Source: Streptomyces lincolnensis
GTDB lineage: Bacteria; Actinomycetota; Actinomycetes; Streptomycetales; Streptomycetaceae
Direction: 5' to 3'
Assembly (NCBI RefSeq): GCF_021173675.1
Contig: NZ_JAIHON010000003.1
Location: forward strand, 434,001 to 498,000
DNA length: 64,000 nt
A model generated the notes under the pieces. The model ran no database searches. It worked only from the letters and a program-made list of their open reading frames with translations, and had not been told where the DNA came from. Each line of letters opens with the position of its first letter. Position 1 is the stretch's first letter. Both the position numbers and the translations under genes were made by a program. This document shows positions 38,846 to 46,714 of this stretch, piece after piece.

Positions 38846-39355
38846 TCAGTCGTCCGACGGCGAGTGGAGCGCCCTCGGGAGCCGGACCATGAAGACGTCG
38901 ACCGGGTCCTCCGCCTCCAAGATGAACCCGTGGCGCTCGTACAGCCGTCGGGCGGCGCTGCCCTGGAGGACGTTCAGGCGGACGGACGCGCCGTCGGCGT
39001 CGGCCCGGTCCAGCAGGGTGCGCAGCACCGCGGATCCGAGCCCCCGGCCCTGGAGACGCGGGGCGAGATAGAAGTGCTCCAGCACCCGCCCGTCCTCGGC
39101 GGGACGCACGGTGACGCAGCCGGCGACAGTGCCGTCGGCCACGATCACCGAGGTGTCGCGCGGGGAGAAGGAGTCCCGCAGCCGCTGCCGCACCCGCTGT
39201 TCGTCGAACCGTCCCAACCGCTCCAGATCCGCGCGCATCACGGTCGCCCGCAGTTCCACGAGCGTCTCCAGATCCGCCGGCTCGGCGGGGCGCAGGTGCC
39301 AGGCGGGCGTCGCCCGGTTCGGCCGTATCTCGTCCGTCCTCGTGTGCGTGTTCAT
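38846..39355 (-). CDS. GNAT-family N-acetyltransferase
   Basis: A 169-residue acetyltransferase. HLRPAEPADLETLVELRATV is the first GNAT strand-helix, FYLAPRLQGRGLGSAVLRTLLDRA contains the acetyl-CoA loop (QGRGLG), and RLYERHGFILEAED is the end motif. The likely first residues (MNTHTRTDEIRPN) form a flexible lead, so a slightly later start is possible. It is monocistronic, between mutA and the HAD gene. The acyl acceptor is unknown. Confidence 0.85.
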   Translation of the reverse strand: MNTHTRTDEIRPNRATPAWHLRPAEPADLETLVELRATVMRADLERLGRFDEQRVRQRLRDSFSPRDTSVIVADGTVAGCVTVRPAEDGRVLEHFYLAPRLQGRGLGSAVLRTLLDRADADGASVRLNVLQGSAARRLYERHGFILEAEDPVDVFMVRLPRALHSPSDD

Positions 39356-39469
39356 GGCCAGAGTGTCTCAGGGGGCGCTGTGACCAGGCACGCGGCGTGA
39401 TCCCTCACCGGTCGGGAGGCGTCCGACGGCGGCGGTAGGTGTCACGAGGCATCGGGATGCATCGGAGGT

Positions 39470-40153
39470 TCAGAAGAGATCCAGGATCTCCCTGAGGGAG
39501 GCGACGGACGGCACGTCGGCCGCGGCGGGCGAGTCCCGGCACAGCGCGCGTCCCGCATAGCCCAGGCCGATCGCCGCGGCCACCAGGTCCGGGGCGTCGT
39601 CCACGAACAGACACTGGTCGGGCGCGAGACCCAGCGCGGAACTGGCGTGGTGGTACATGCGCGGATCCGGCTTGGTGCAGCCGAGCACCGCGGAGATCGC
39701 GTACGCCTCGAAGTACCCCCTGATCCCCAGTCCGGCGTGGAGTTCGGGCAGTTCGGGCCAGGCGTCCGACACCACGGCCATCCGCACGCCCCGCCGGCTC
39801 AGCTCCCGAAGGGTCTCCTCGACGTCCGGGAAGGTCTCCAGGTACACCGCCGGTGCGACCTCGCGGCGGAGGTCGGCCAGGAGCCGCGAGGTGGCCTCCA
39901 CACCGAGGTGGCGGAGGACGACCCGGTGGTAGTCGTCGTAGTCGGGCGTCGAGGACAGGGCGGCGAGGTGGTCGTCGCCCGCGGAGACCGCCTCCTCCAA
40001 CTGCTCGGGCGTGAGGGACGGTTCATGGGCCAGGAGGATCTGCTCGAAGTCCGCCCGCGGGTTCCAGCGGCCGCCCTTCGGCCGCATCAGGACACCGCCC
40101 GAGTCGAGGAGAACGGCACGGAGGGTCCCGGGAGAGCCTGGTGGAGTCGTCAC
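39470..40153 (-). CDS. HAD-superfamily hydrolase
   Basis: A 227-residue phosphatase-like protein. Motif I is AVLLDSGGVLM (nucleophile Asp; the usual second Asp is replaced by Gly, as in some subfamily members), motif II is AVVSDAWPEL, motif III is GCTKPDPRMYHH, and motif IV is FVDDAPDLV. The cap domain sits after motif I. The start chosen is GTG 40153: a TTGGCG-17-CAGACT promoter-like sequence ends six bases upstream and there is no Shine-Dalgarno; GTG 40159 is possible. It is divergent from the KDPG aldolase gene, and a role in sugar-acid phosphate turnover is only a guess. Confidence 0.8.
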   Translation of the reverse strand: MTTPPGSPGTLRAVLLDSGGVLMRPKGGRWNPRADFEQILLAHEPSLTPEQLEEAVSAGDDHLAALSSTPDYDDYHRVVLRHLGVEATSRLLADLRREVAPAVYLETFPDVEETLRELSRRGVRMAVVSDAWPELPELHAGLGIRGYFEAYAISAVLGCTKPDPRMYHHASSALGLAPDQCLFVDDAPDLVAAAIGLGYAGRALCRDSPAAADVPSVASLREILDLF

Positions 40154-40243
40154 CCGCACAGTCTGGCGAGCAGAATGTTTCCCGCCAACATCACGGACCG
40201 GTCGCCACGCCTTGAACCGCCCCGCACGACAAGGAGCTCGTCC

Positions 40244-40945
40244 ATGGATCTTCGAGCGGCCCTGGCCGCCCACCGTCTGGTCGCGATCGTGCGCGGCGCG
40301 GACCCGGAGGCGGCGCTGCGCACGGTGCTGGCGCTGGCGGACGAGGGCGTCCAACTGATCGAGGTGTCCTTGTCCGGCAGGGACGCCCTGACCGTCATCG
40401 AGCGTGCCCGCGAGGCCCTCGGCCCGGACCGCCCCCTCGGTGCCGGAACCGTCCTGACCGCCGACGACGCCCGTGCCGCCCGGCAGGCGGGGGCGGACTA
40501 CGTCGTCACGCCCGCCCTCGGCGCCGGCGTCGAGACGGCACTCGCTCTGGGGCTGCCGGTCCTGGCCGGGGTGATGACCCCGACCGACGTCCTGGCCGCC
40601 CGGACGGCCGGTGCGACCGCCCTGAAGATCTTCCCGGCCGCCCAGGCAGGAGGTCCCGCCTATCTCCGGGCGCTGCGCGGCCCGTTCCCGCGGGAGCTGT
40701 TCGTGCCGGTGGGCGGCGTCGACGAGGAGGCCGCCCGGGCCTATCTGGCCGCCGGGGCGACCGCGGTCGGTGTCGGCTCCCCTCTGGTCGGCGACGCGGC
40801 CGACGGCGGCAGCCTCACCGCGCTGCGCGACCGGGCCCGCGGCTTCCTGACCGTCGTACGGCAGGAGTCGGTGCGGGAGCCCGTGCGACAGCCCGCCGGA
40901 AAGCGGCAGGCCGGAGAACAGCCCGCCGGAGGGCAGGTCTCATGA
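40244..40945 (+). CDS. eda: KDPG/KHG aldolase
   Basis: A 233-residue class I aldolase that splits 2-keto-3-deoxy-6-phosphogluconate into pyruvate and glyceraldehyde 3-phosphate. LVAIVRGADPEAALRTVLAL opens the barrel, LGAGTVLTADDARAARQAGADYVVTP holds the catalytic glutamate region, and the Schiff-base lysine is in TALKIFPAAQAGG. The last 20 residues form a Gln/Pro/Gly-rich tail not seen in compact homologues. ATG 40244 has AAGGAG at the ideal distance. Its stop overlaps the kinase start by 4 bp, so the two Entner-Doudoroff steps are made together. Confidence 0.93.
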   Translation: MDLRAALAAHRLVAIVRGADPEAALRTVLALADEGVQLIEVSLSGRDALTVIERAREALGPDRPLGAGTVLTADDARAARQAGADYVVTPALGAGVETALALGLPVLAGVMTPTDVLAARTAGATALKIFPAAQAGGPAYLRALRGPFPRELFVPVGGVDEEAARAYLAAGATAVGVGSPLVGDAADGGSLTALRDRARGFLTVVRQESVREPVRQPAGKRQAGEQPAGGQVS

Positions 40946-41991
40946 CGAAGGTCTGGCGTCCCGCCGAAGGTGCCGTGGTGTGCGTCGGGGAGACCATGGC
41001 CGCCCTCGCCCCCGCACCGCCCGATGCGCTGGAGACCGCAGAGGCCCTGCGGCTGTCGGTGGCCGGGGCGGAGTCGAACGTGGCGATGTACCTGGCCGAC
41101 CTGGGCGTCCCCGTCTCCTGGCTCTCGGCGTTGGGCGACGACGCGTTGGGACGCCGAGTGCGGGCCGCGGTCGGTGCGGCCGGTGTCGACGTCGGCGGTG
41201 TGCGCCACGACCCCGAGCGGCCCACGGGCCTGCTCGTGAAGGAACCGGCCGGCGGCCGCACCCGCGTCCACTACTACCGCGGCGACTCGGCGGCCTCCGC
41301 GCTGGGACCCGATGTCCTGGCCGACGACAGACTGCGATCGGCCTCCTTGCTGCACCTGACGGGCGTGACCCCGGCACTGTCCCCGTCCTGCCGGGACCTG
41401 GTGACGGCGGCGCTCACCACCCCGCCGGGCGGCCGGCCGTATGCCGTCAGCTTCGACGTCAACCACCGCCCGGCGCTCTGGCCGGCCGGGACGGCCGCCC
41501 CCGTGCTGCGTGACCTGGCCGACCGCGCCGACATCACCTTCGTCGGCCTCGACGAGGCGCAGGAACTCTGGGACGCCGACCTCGAACCGGCCGGCGTCCG
41601 GGAGCTGTTGCCGCACCCGCGTCTCCTCGTCGTCAAGGACGGCGCCCACGCGGCCACCGTCTTCGGCGACGAGGAGGTCCGCACCGTGCCCGCTCTGCGC
41701 ACGGAGGTGGTGGAATCCGTCGGCGCGGGCGACGCCTTCGCCGCCGGATTCCTGGCCGGGCTGCTGCGCGGCGAGGACGCGGACACAGAACGCGCCCTCC
41801 GGCTGGGCCACATCACCGCGACCTCGGCACTCAGGGTGACCGGCGACCACGGGCCCTTGCCGGACCGCGAGGAGATCGAGCGGTTGCTCGGCCTCCCGGC
41901 GCGGGAATGGGCGACGGCGGTCGTTCGCTCCGGGACGGCGTCGGTCGTCTACTCCGGAGCGGATGACGGGGGGTTCACGCATTCACCGTGA
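40942..41991 (+). CDS. kdgK: PfkB-family 2-keto-3-deoxygluconate kinase
   Basis: A 349-residue sugar kinase. Ribokinase-fold landmarks: [36 protein letters not shown] and the catalytic anion hole [14 protein letters not shown]. Coupling to the aldolase argues that it phosphorylates 2-keto-3-deoxygluconate. The C-terminal tail (about 40 residues past the fold) runs over the end of the convergent xylanase gene by 17 bp, which is unusual and makes the true 3' end worth checking. Fructokinase-like activity is the family alternative. Confidence 0.88.
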   Translation: MTKVWRPAEGAVVCVGETMAALAPAPPDALETAEALRLSVAGAESNVAMYLADLGVPVSWLSALGDDALGRRVRAAVGAAGVDVGGVRHDPERPTGLLVKEPAGGRTRVHYYRGDSAASALGPDVLADDRLRSASLLHLTGVTPALSPSCRDLVTAALTTPPGGRPYAVSFDVNHRPALWPAGTAAPVLRDLADRADITFVGLDEAQELWDADLEPAGVRELLPHPRLLVVKDGAHAATVFGDEEVRTVPALRTEVVESVGAGDAFAAGFLAGLLRGEDADTERALRLGHITATSALRVTGDHGPLPDREEIERLLGLPAREWATAVVRSGTASVVYSGADDGGFTHSP

Positions 41992-42670
41992 TGTTGGAAC
42001 TCCCGCTGCTCTGATATCCCTCGGTCGCGAGGATCATGTAGTAATTGAAACTGCCCAGGCGCATTCCGGCACGGGCCCACGCGTCGAAGTGGTTGCCCGT
42101 GGTGATGGTCCCGCCGGTCCGCTTCGCCTGCCGGACGCTCCAGAACTGCGGGAAGGTCTTGTTGCCTTCGACCGAGGGCGCGTTGTACCGCATCGTCTGG
42201 TAGATGTCGTACGTGCCGCCGTCGCTGCTGACCGTGCCCTTGTACGTGCCCGTGGGCCGGTAGGTGCCCCAGTTGTCGACGATGTAGTACTCGACGAGCG
42301 GATTTGACGTCCACCCGTAGAGGCAGAGGTATCCGTTGCCGGACGGGCTGAAGCTGCCCGAGTACCGTACGGTCCTGCGGCCGCCGTTGCTCCAGCCCTT
42401 GCCGCACACGAAGTTGCCGGTGTTGCGCCACGAGGTGCTGTAGTTGCCGCCGGCGCCCAGGGTCATGGAGACCGTCCCGCCGGCGTCGGTCCAGAACGAG
42501 TAGTAGAAGCCGTTGTGGTTGCCGGTCTGGTTCGCCGTCACGGTCCGGTTCGGCTCGGCGTGCGCGGTGCCGGGCAGCACCAGCGCCGACGCGCCCAGCG
42601 CGAGGGCACCGGCCCCGCCGATGAGCCCCCTGCGGCTGATTCCGCGATTCATGACGTGGTTCTCGTCCAT
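41975..42670 (-). CDS. GH11 endo-1,4-beta-xylanase, Tat-exported
   Basis: A 231-residue single-domain enzyme. [20 protein letters not shown] is a Tat signal with probable cleavage after AHA (residue 38). The beta-jelly-roll is complete: [11 protein letters not shown]127 (nucleophile) in [12 protein letters not shown], the thumb [17 protein letters not shown], and E217 (acid/base) in [11 protein letters not shown]. No carbohydrate-binding module is attached. ATG 42670 has GGAGG eight bases upstream. A TCCGAAA-N2-TTTCGGA palindrome upstream may regulate it. The gene ends inside the 3' end of the convergent kinase gene. Confidence 0.95.
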   Translation of the reverse strand: MDENHVMNRGISRRGLIGGAGALALGASALVLPGTAHAEPNRTVTANQTGNHNGFYYSFWTDAGGTVSMTLGAGGNYSTSWRNTGNFVCGKGWSNGGRRTVRYSGSFSPSGNGYLCLYGWTSNPLVEYYIVDNWGTYRPTGTYKGTVSSDGGTYDIYQTMRYNAPSVEGNKTFPQFWSVRQAKRTGGTITTGNHFDAWARAGMRLGSFNYYMILATEGYQSSGSSNITVNA

Positions 42671-42750
42671 ACCTGTCTCCTCCTCGACCGTCCTGTCGAT
42701 GCCATGACAATGAAGCGGGGAAGGGGTGGGTTGTCAACGGTTATCGCAAG

Positions 42751-42762
42751 CCTTCCGGAAGG
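42751..42762. promoter_or_regulatory. Palindrome CCTTCCGGAAGG upstream of the xylanase gene
   Basis: A perfect 12-bp palindrome 81 bp upstream of the xylanase start, in an AT-richer stretch. It may be part of the xylanase control region. Its GGAA/TTCC arms recur loosely at 42766-42773. Confidence 0.4.
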
Positions 42763-42840
42763 TATGTCCGGAACGCCTATCGCTCACCTGGAATGATCGA
42801 GAATTCTTTGAAAAGGCGGATCGGAGCGAGGTGACGGAAT

Positions 42841-42856
42841 TCCGAAAAGTTTCGGA
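42841..42856. promoter_or_regulatory. CGAAA/TTTCG palindrome upstream of the xylanase gene
   Basis: TCCGAAA-AG-TTTCGGA is a 7-bp-arm palindrome containing CGAAA and TTTCG half-sites. Similar half-sites have been noted in control regions of Streptomyces xylanase genes. It lies about 170 bp upstream of the xylanase start and 62 bp beyond the amidohydrolase stop, the only obvious spacer in which xylanase control could sit. Confidence 0.5.
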
Positions 42857-42874
42857 GCTCTTCCGGATCGCAAT

Positions 42875-42913
42875 GCACCGGGAAGGACGCACCGGGAGGA
42901 CGCACCGGGAGGG
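42875..42913. repeat. Three tandem copies of a 13-bp unit
   Basis: GCACCGGGAAGGAC (42875-42888), GCACCGGGAGGAC (42889-42901) and GCACCGGGAGGG (42902-42913) stand head to tail, ending four bases before the amidohydrolase stop codon. They would form the start of its 3' UTR on the minus strand. No function is evident. Confidence 0.85.
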
Positions 42914-42917
42914 CGGC

Positions 42918-44618
42918 TCACCGCTCGTGGACGACCCGCCCGTCGAAGACCGTCAGGTCCACCTCCGCGTCGGTGATCCCGTGCGGGTCCAGGTCGAGCA
43001 AGGGGCGGTCCAGGACGCAGAGGTCGGCGACCTTGCCGACCTCGACGGACCCCTTCCACGTCTCGGCGAAGTCCTGGCGCGCCGCGTTGACGGTGTACGC
43101 CCGCAGCGCGTCCGCCAGACCCACGCACTGCTCCGGGCCGCTGCGCCGGCCGCTCGCCTTCGACTCCCGCAGCATCATCGCCGCCACCCCCTGCCGCCAG
43201 TCGGGCTCCGTGATCGGCGCGTCGCTGGACGCGCAGACCGCGATCCCGGCCTCGACGGCGGACCGCACGGGCCACTGGTAGGCGGAGCGTTCGGCCCCCA
43301 CCACCTCGTCCATCAGGTCGGAGACCGTCCACTTGATGGCCGGGTTCATGTTGATGCCGTAGCCGTGCGCGGCGAGCTTGGCGAGGCTGTCGGCGCCGAC
43401 GAAGTCGCCATGGATGACGTAGTGCCGGGCGTCGGGCCGGGGTGTGGCCGCGTCCGCCGCGAGGAACGCGTCCACGACCGTGTCGATGGCCCGGTCGCCG
43501 GTGACGTGGACACCCAGTTGGAAGCCCGCCTCGTGGGCGATCCGGATCATCTCGCGCAGCTCGTCTACCTGGAGCGCGGGGGTGGCGCCGTGCACGCACA
43601 GGGCGCCGTGGCCGCCGTCGGCGTAGGGCTCGTTCATCCAGGCCGTCCGGTTCGGCGGCACTCCGTCGGCGAAGATCTTGACGCCGATGGCGCGCAGCAG
43701 GCGCGGATCGGCCGACTCCGGGCGGCTGAGCTTGGCCAGCCCCTCGCGCACGTCGGCGGCGGAGCCGCCCATGGGCGCGGGCAGCAGCAGGACGCTGACC
43801 CGCGCCTGCAGTCCGCCGTCGGCCGCGAGATCCGCGTAGGCCGTCCAGTTGTCGGTGCTCAGTCCGCCGAACAGGGTGGTGGCGCCGCCGGGGCCGAGGC
43901 CGGGCTCGGTGTAGCTGGTGATGCCGCGGGTGTGGAGCTCCGCGATCACGTTGTGGATGGCCCGGCGGCGCTGGGCGACGGTGGGGGAGGGGAGTTCGGC
44001 CCGGAGGAGCCCCTGGGCGGCCTCGCGCAGGATGCCGGTGGGCTCGCCGTCCGCGTCCAGGTCGATCACGCCGCCCGCCGGGGGCACGCTCGACGCGTCG
44101 ATTCCGCACGCGCGCAGGGCCGCGGTGTTGACCCACGCCATGTGGGAGGAGAAGTCGGTCAGGCAGACCGGGTTGCCCGGCGCCACGGCGTCCAGGTCCC
44201 GACGGTGCGGGAACCGCCGGGAATCGGCCAGACACTCCGCGAGGTACCCCGGATCCCAGCCCAGCCCGACGATCCACTCGCCGGGCCGGGCGGCCCGCGC
44301 CTCCTGCCCCACGACGGCCGCGATGTCGGCGATCGACGCGACCGCCGGATGCCCCACCGCGACGGCGAACGGCGGCTTGGTCATGCCGTAGGCGGCCCCG
44401 TGCAGATGCGAGTCGTTGATGCCGGGCAGTACGGTCCGGCCGCCCAGGTCGACGACGCGTGTGCCGGGGCCGGTCAGGGCGCGGATCTCCCTGTCGCCGC
44501 CGACGGCGACGATGGTCCGGCCCCGGACCGCCACGCCTTGGGCCACCGTGAAGTCGTCGTCCACGGTGAGGACTTGGCCGCCGGTCAGGACGAGGGTGGG
44601 GGTGCTGTCGTCGCTCAC
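42918..44618 (-). CDS. YtcJ-like amidohydrolase
   Basis: A 566-residue metal-dependent hydrolase of the amidohydrolase_3/YtcJ clade. LVLTGGQVLTVDDDFT forms the N-terminal beta-sandwich, GRTVLPGINDSHLHGAAYG holds the metal-binding HxH-like pair, and ASSDAPITEPDWRQG carries the late metal aspartate. The C-terminus closes with GKVADLCVLDRPLLDLDPHG. Family members hydrolyse formamides or cyclic amides; the substrate is unknown. No signal peptide. The start is GTG 44618 with GGAG seven bases upstream. It is divergent from a LuxR-type gene, which may control it. Confidence 0.85.
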   Translation of the reverse strand: MSDDSTPTLVLTGGQVLTVDDDFTVAQGVAVRGRTIVAVGGDREIRALTGPGTRVVDLGGRTVLPGINDSHLHGAAYGMTKPPFAVAVGHPAVASIADIAAVVGQEARAARPGEWIVGLGWDPGYLAECLADSRRFPHRRDLDAVAPGNPVCLTDFSSHMAWVNTAALRACGIDASSVPPAGGVIDLDADGEPTGILREAAQGLLRAELPSPTVAQRRRAIHNVIAELHTRGITSYTEPGLGPGGATTLFGGLSTDNWTAYADLAADGGLQARVSVLLLPAPMGGSAADVREGLAKLSRPESADPRLLRAIGVKIFADGVPPNRTAWMNEPYADGGHGALCVHGATPALQVDELREMIRIAHEAGFQLGVHVTGDRAIDTVVDAFLAADAATPRPDARHYVIHGDFVGADSLAKLAAHGYGINMNPAIKWTVSDLMDEVVGAERSAYQWPVRSAVEAGIAVCASSDAPITEPDWRQGVAAMMLRESKASGRRSGPEQCVGLADALRAYTVNAARQDFAETWKGSVEVGKVADLCVLDRPLLDLDPHGITDAEVDLTVFDGRVVHER

Positions 44619-44808
44619 GCGCTGGCTCTCCAGGGAAACGGGCCCGTCGCGGCGGGCGTCGGCTGTGCCGAACAGGAAAGCGCCGGGACACCCGCCCCAC
44701 CATCCGTAGAAATACCGACCCCGCCTTGTCCCGCACCCCCGACCCGCATACCGTAAGGGCCCAAACAACCCGCCCGGACGCGGTGGACGGGGCCGACGGG
44801 AGGCGCAC

Positions 44809-45888
44809 ATGCTCAGTCACCGGCAGCTCGCCGCCGCCACCCGCATCGGCATGCTCACCCGCGAGCGCGACCCCGTCCCGGCCTGCGGCGAGGCCCTGCG
44901 GGAACTCGGCCGGGCCCTCCCCTACGACGCCGTCACCCTGCTCGGCATCGACCCCCTCTCCGGCGCCCACGTCCAGATCGCGGGCGTCGGCTACCCGGCC
45001 GAGACCTCCCGGGCGCTGGCCGCCGAGTTCGTCTCGACGCCGTGGTACGCCAACGTCGTACGACAGGAACTGCCGCGCTCCATCTCCGAGGACGCCGACG
45101 ACGACCCCGGACCGCGCTTCCGGCACGGCTGGTTCTACGCCGAGCGGGTGCGCCCGGCCGGTTTCCGGGACGGGCTGACCGGAGCCCTGCGCCACGAGGG
45201 GCGCCTCGTCGGCCTGGTCCACCTGTCCAGTGCGGCGGCGGACGCCTACGACACCGAGGCGCGCCACCTGCTCGCCTCGATCCTGCCCGCACTGGGCGTC
45301 CTCACCGACCCCACCGCACATCTCGACGCCCTCCACGACCTCCCCGAGGGCGCGGCGGCGAACCTCGTCACCGGCGACGGTGTCCTCGGCATGCCGGGCC
45401 GGGCGGCCGCCGACGTCCTGGACGACGACGGCTTCCGCCGGCTGGTGGAGGCCTTCACGGCCCTCGCGCACGGCCGACGGCTACGGCTGCTGTGGCCGGT
45501 CGGATGCGCGTGGCGCCGGGTGGTGCTCCAGCGGTGCACGCTCGGGCCGACGGCCCGCGACGCGGTTCTGGTCCACCAGGAGCGCACGGAACTGCCGTAC
45601 GGACTGAGCCCGCGCGAACTCGACGTGCTCACCCGGGCCGCCCGCGGACAGACCAACCAGGCCATCGCACAGGCCCTGTTCCTGTCCCCGCGTACGGTCC
45701 ACACCCACATCGAGCACCTGCTGCGCAAGACCGGCTGTGCCTCACGCGCCGAGGCGACGGCCCTGGCCGTCCGCGACGGCGTACTGCGGCCCGGCCCCGA
45801 GGACCTGCGGCACTTCGCCGAGGCCGTCGTGCTGCCGACGACAAAAGCGGTGGACAGAGATCACGTGGTCAGCAGACTGGCCCCATGA
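44809..45888 (+). CDS. LuxR-type regulator with GAF-like sensor region
   Basis: A 359-residue regulator. The N-terminal two thirds look like a GAF-type sensor (PYDAVTLLGIDPLSGAHVQIAGVG; LTGALRHEGRLVGLVHLSS). The C-terminal LuxR helix-turn-helix is clear: LSPRELDVLTRAARGQ, TNQAIAQALFLSPRTVHTHI. ATG 44809 has GGGAGG upstream. It is divergent from the amidohydrolase gene over 190 bp, and its stop overlaps the DinB-family gene by 4 bp. The signal sensed is unknown. Confidence 0.85.
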   Translation: MLSHRQLAAATRIGMLTRERDPVPACGEALRELGRALPYDAVTLLGIDPLSGAHVQIAGVGYPAETSRALAAEFVSTPWYANVVRQELPRSISEDADDDPGPRFRHGWFYAERVRPAGFRDGLTGALRHEGRLVGLVHLSSAAADAYDTEARHLLASILPALGVLTDPTAHLDALHDLPEGAAANLVTGDGVLGMPGRAAADVLDDDGFRRLVEAFTALAHGRRLRLLWPVGCAWRRVVLQRCTLGPTARDAVLVHQERTELPYGLSPRELDVLTRAARGQTNQAIAQALFLSPRTVHTHIEHLLRKTGCASRAEATALAVRDGVLRPGPEDLRHFAEAVVLPTTKAVDRDHVVSRLAP

Positions 45889-46478
45889 CCACGACGGAAC
45901 CCAAGGCCGACCTCCGCTTCTATCTCCAGGCCGCCCGCGACGCCCTGTTGTGGAAGCTCGACGGGCTCTCGGAGTACGACATACGCCGACCGCTTACACC
46001 GACCGGCACCAATCTGCTGGGGCTGGTGAAGCACACGGCGACCATGGAGTTCGGCTACCTCGGCGACACCTTCGGACGGCCGCCCGGCGAGCCCCTGCCC
46101 TGGGCCGGCGAGGGCGCCGAGCCCAACGCGGACATGTGGGCCACCGCGGAGGAGTCACGCGACTTCGTCGTCGGGCTCTACCGCCGGGTGTGGGCGCACG
46201 CGGACGCGACGATCGAGGCGCTGGCGCTGGAGACCGTCGGCCGGGTCCCGTGGTGGCCGGACGGGCGGGACGAGGTGACCTTGCACCACGCCGCCGTGCG
46301 CGTGATCGCCGACACCCATCGGCACGCGGGGCACGCCGACATCCTGCGCGAACTCCTGGACGGTGCCGTGGGGATGAACCAGGGCAACACCAGCATGCCG
46401 TCGACCGACCCGGCCTGGTGGGAGAGCCATCGCGAGCGGCTGGAGCAGGCGGCTCGCGAGGCCGACAAGCGGGCATGA
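45885..46478 (+). CDS. DinB-family (DUF664) protein
   Basis: A 197-residue four-helix-bundle protein. LLWKLDGLSEYDIRRPLTPTGTNLLGLVKHTATMEFGYLG carries the first histidine ligand, and VIADTHRHAGHADILRELLDG the other two, giving a full metal triad. Actinobacterial members may be mycothiol- or thiol-dependent enzymes; activity is unproven. Its ATG overlaps the luxR stop (ATGA). A CAGACT sequence also ends six bases before the ATG, so it might have its own leaderless promoter. Confidence 0.85.
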   Translation: MTTTEPKADLRFYLQAARDALLWKLDGLSEYDIRRPLTPTGTNLLGLVKHTATMEFGYLGDTFGRPPGEPLPWAGEGAEPNADMWATAEESRDFVVGLYRRVWAHADATIEALALETVGRVPWWPDGRDEVTLHHAAVRVIADTHRHAGHADILRELLDGAVGMNQGNTSMPSTDPAWWESHRERLEQAAREADKRA

Positions 46479-46485
46479 CGCCGGG

Positions 46486-46515
46486 GCCGGGCGGGACGCG
46501 TGGGTCCCGCCCGGC
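46486..46515. terminator. 12-bp hairpin between convergent genes
   Basis: GCCGGGCGGGAC (46486-46497) pairs perfectly with GTCCCGCCCGGC (46504-46515) over a 6-base loop. It lies 8 bp after the DinB stop and 11 bp from the YbdD stop, so it can serve both strands. No T-run is present on either side. Confidence 0.75.
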
Positions 46516-46525
46516 GCCTCGGCCG

Positions 46526-46714
46526 TCAGCAGCAGCGGCCCTGCGGGTGGGTCTCCCGGTGCAGCGCGCGCCGCGCCTCGTAGACGCGGCGGCTCGGTAC
46601 CGGTGCCAGCGGGTGCCGGCGGCGGTGCCGCTCGCAGTAGCGGTCGTAGTCGGCCTCGCCCGTCAGCTCGCGCAGATACCAGCGCACCGCCCGCGACCAG
46701 CGCCGCACGCTCAT
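46526..46714 (-). CDS. YbdD/YjiX-family small protein
   Basis: A 62-residue basic protein. WYLRELTGEADYDRYCERHRR followed by HPLAPVPSRRVYEARRALHRE is the YbdD/YjiX signature. It is almost always encoded right after a CstA-type transporter and is thought to be needed for its activity. The ATG overlaps the cstA stop by 4 bp. It ends in CC, adding a cysteine pair of unknown meaning. Confidence 0.92.
   Translation of the reverse strand: MSVRRWSRAVRWYLRELTGEADYDRYCERHRRRHPLAPVPSRRVYEARRALHRETHPQGRCC

Noticed and set aside
42784..45471. A long minus-strand open frame overlapping the amidohydrolase in another frame
   Set aside because: The amidohydrolase frame carries the metal motifs and the divergent LuxR gene occupies the rest; this one is His/Arg/Pro-rich filler.
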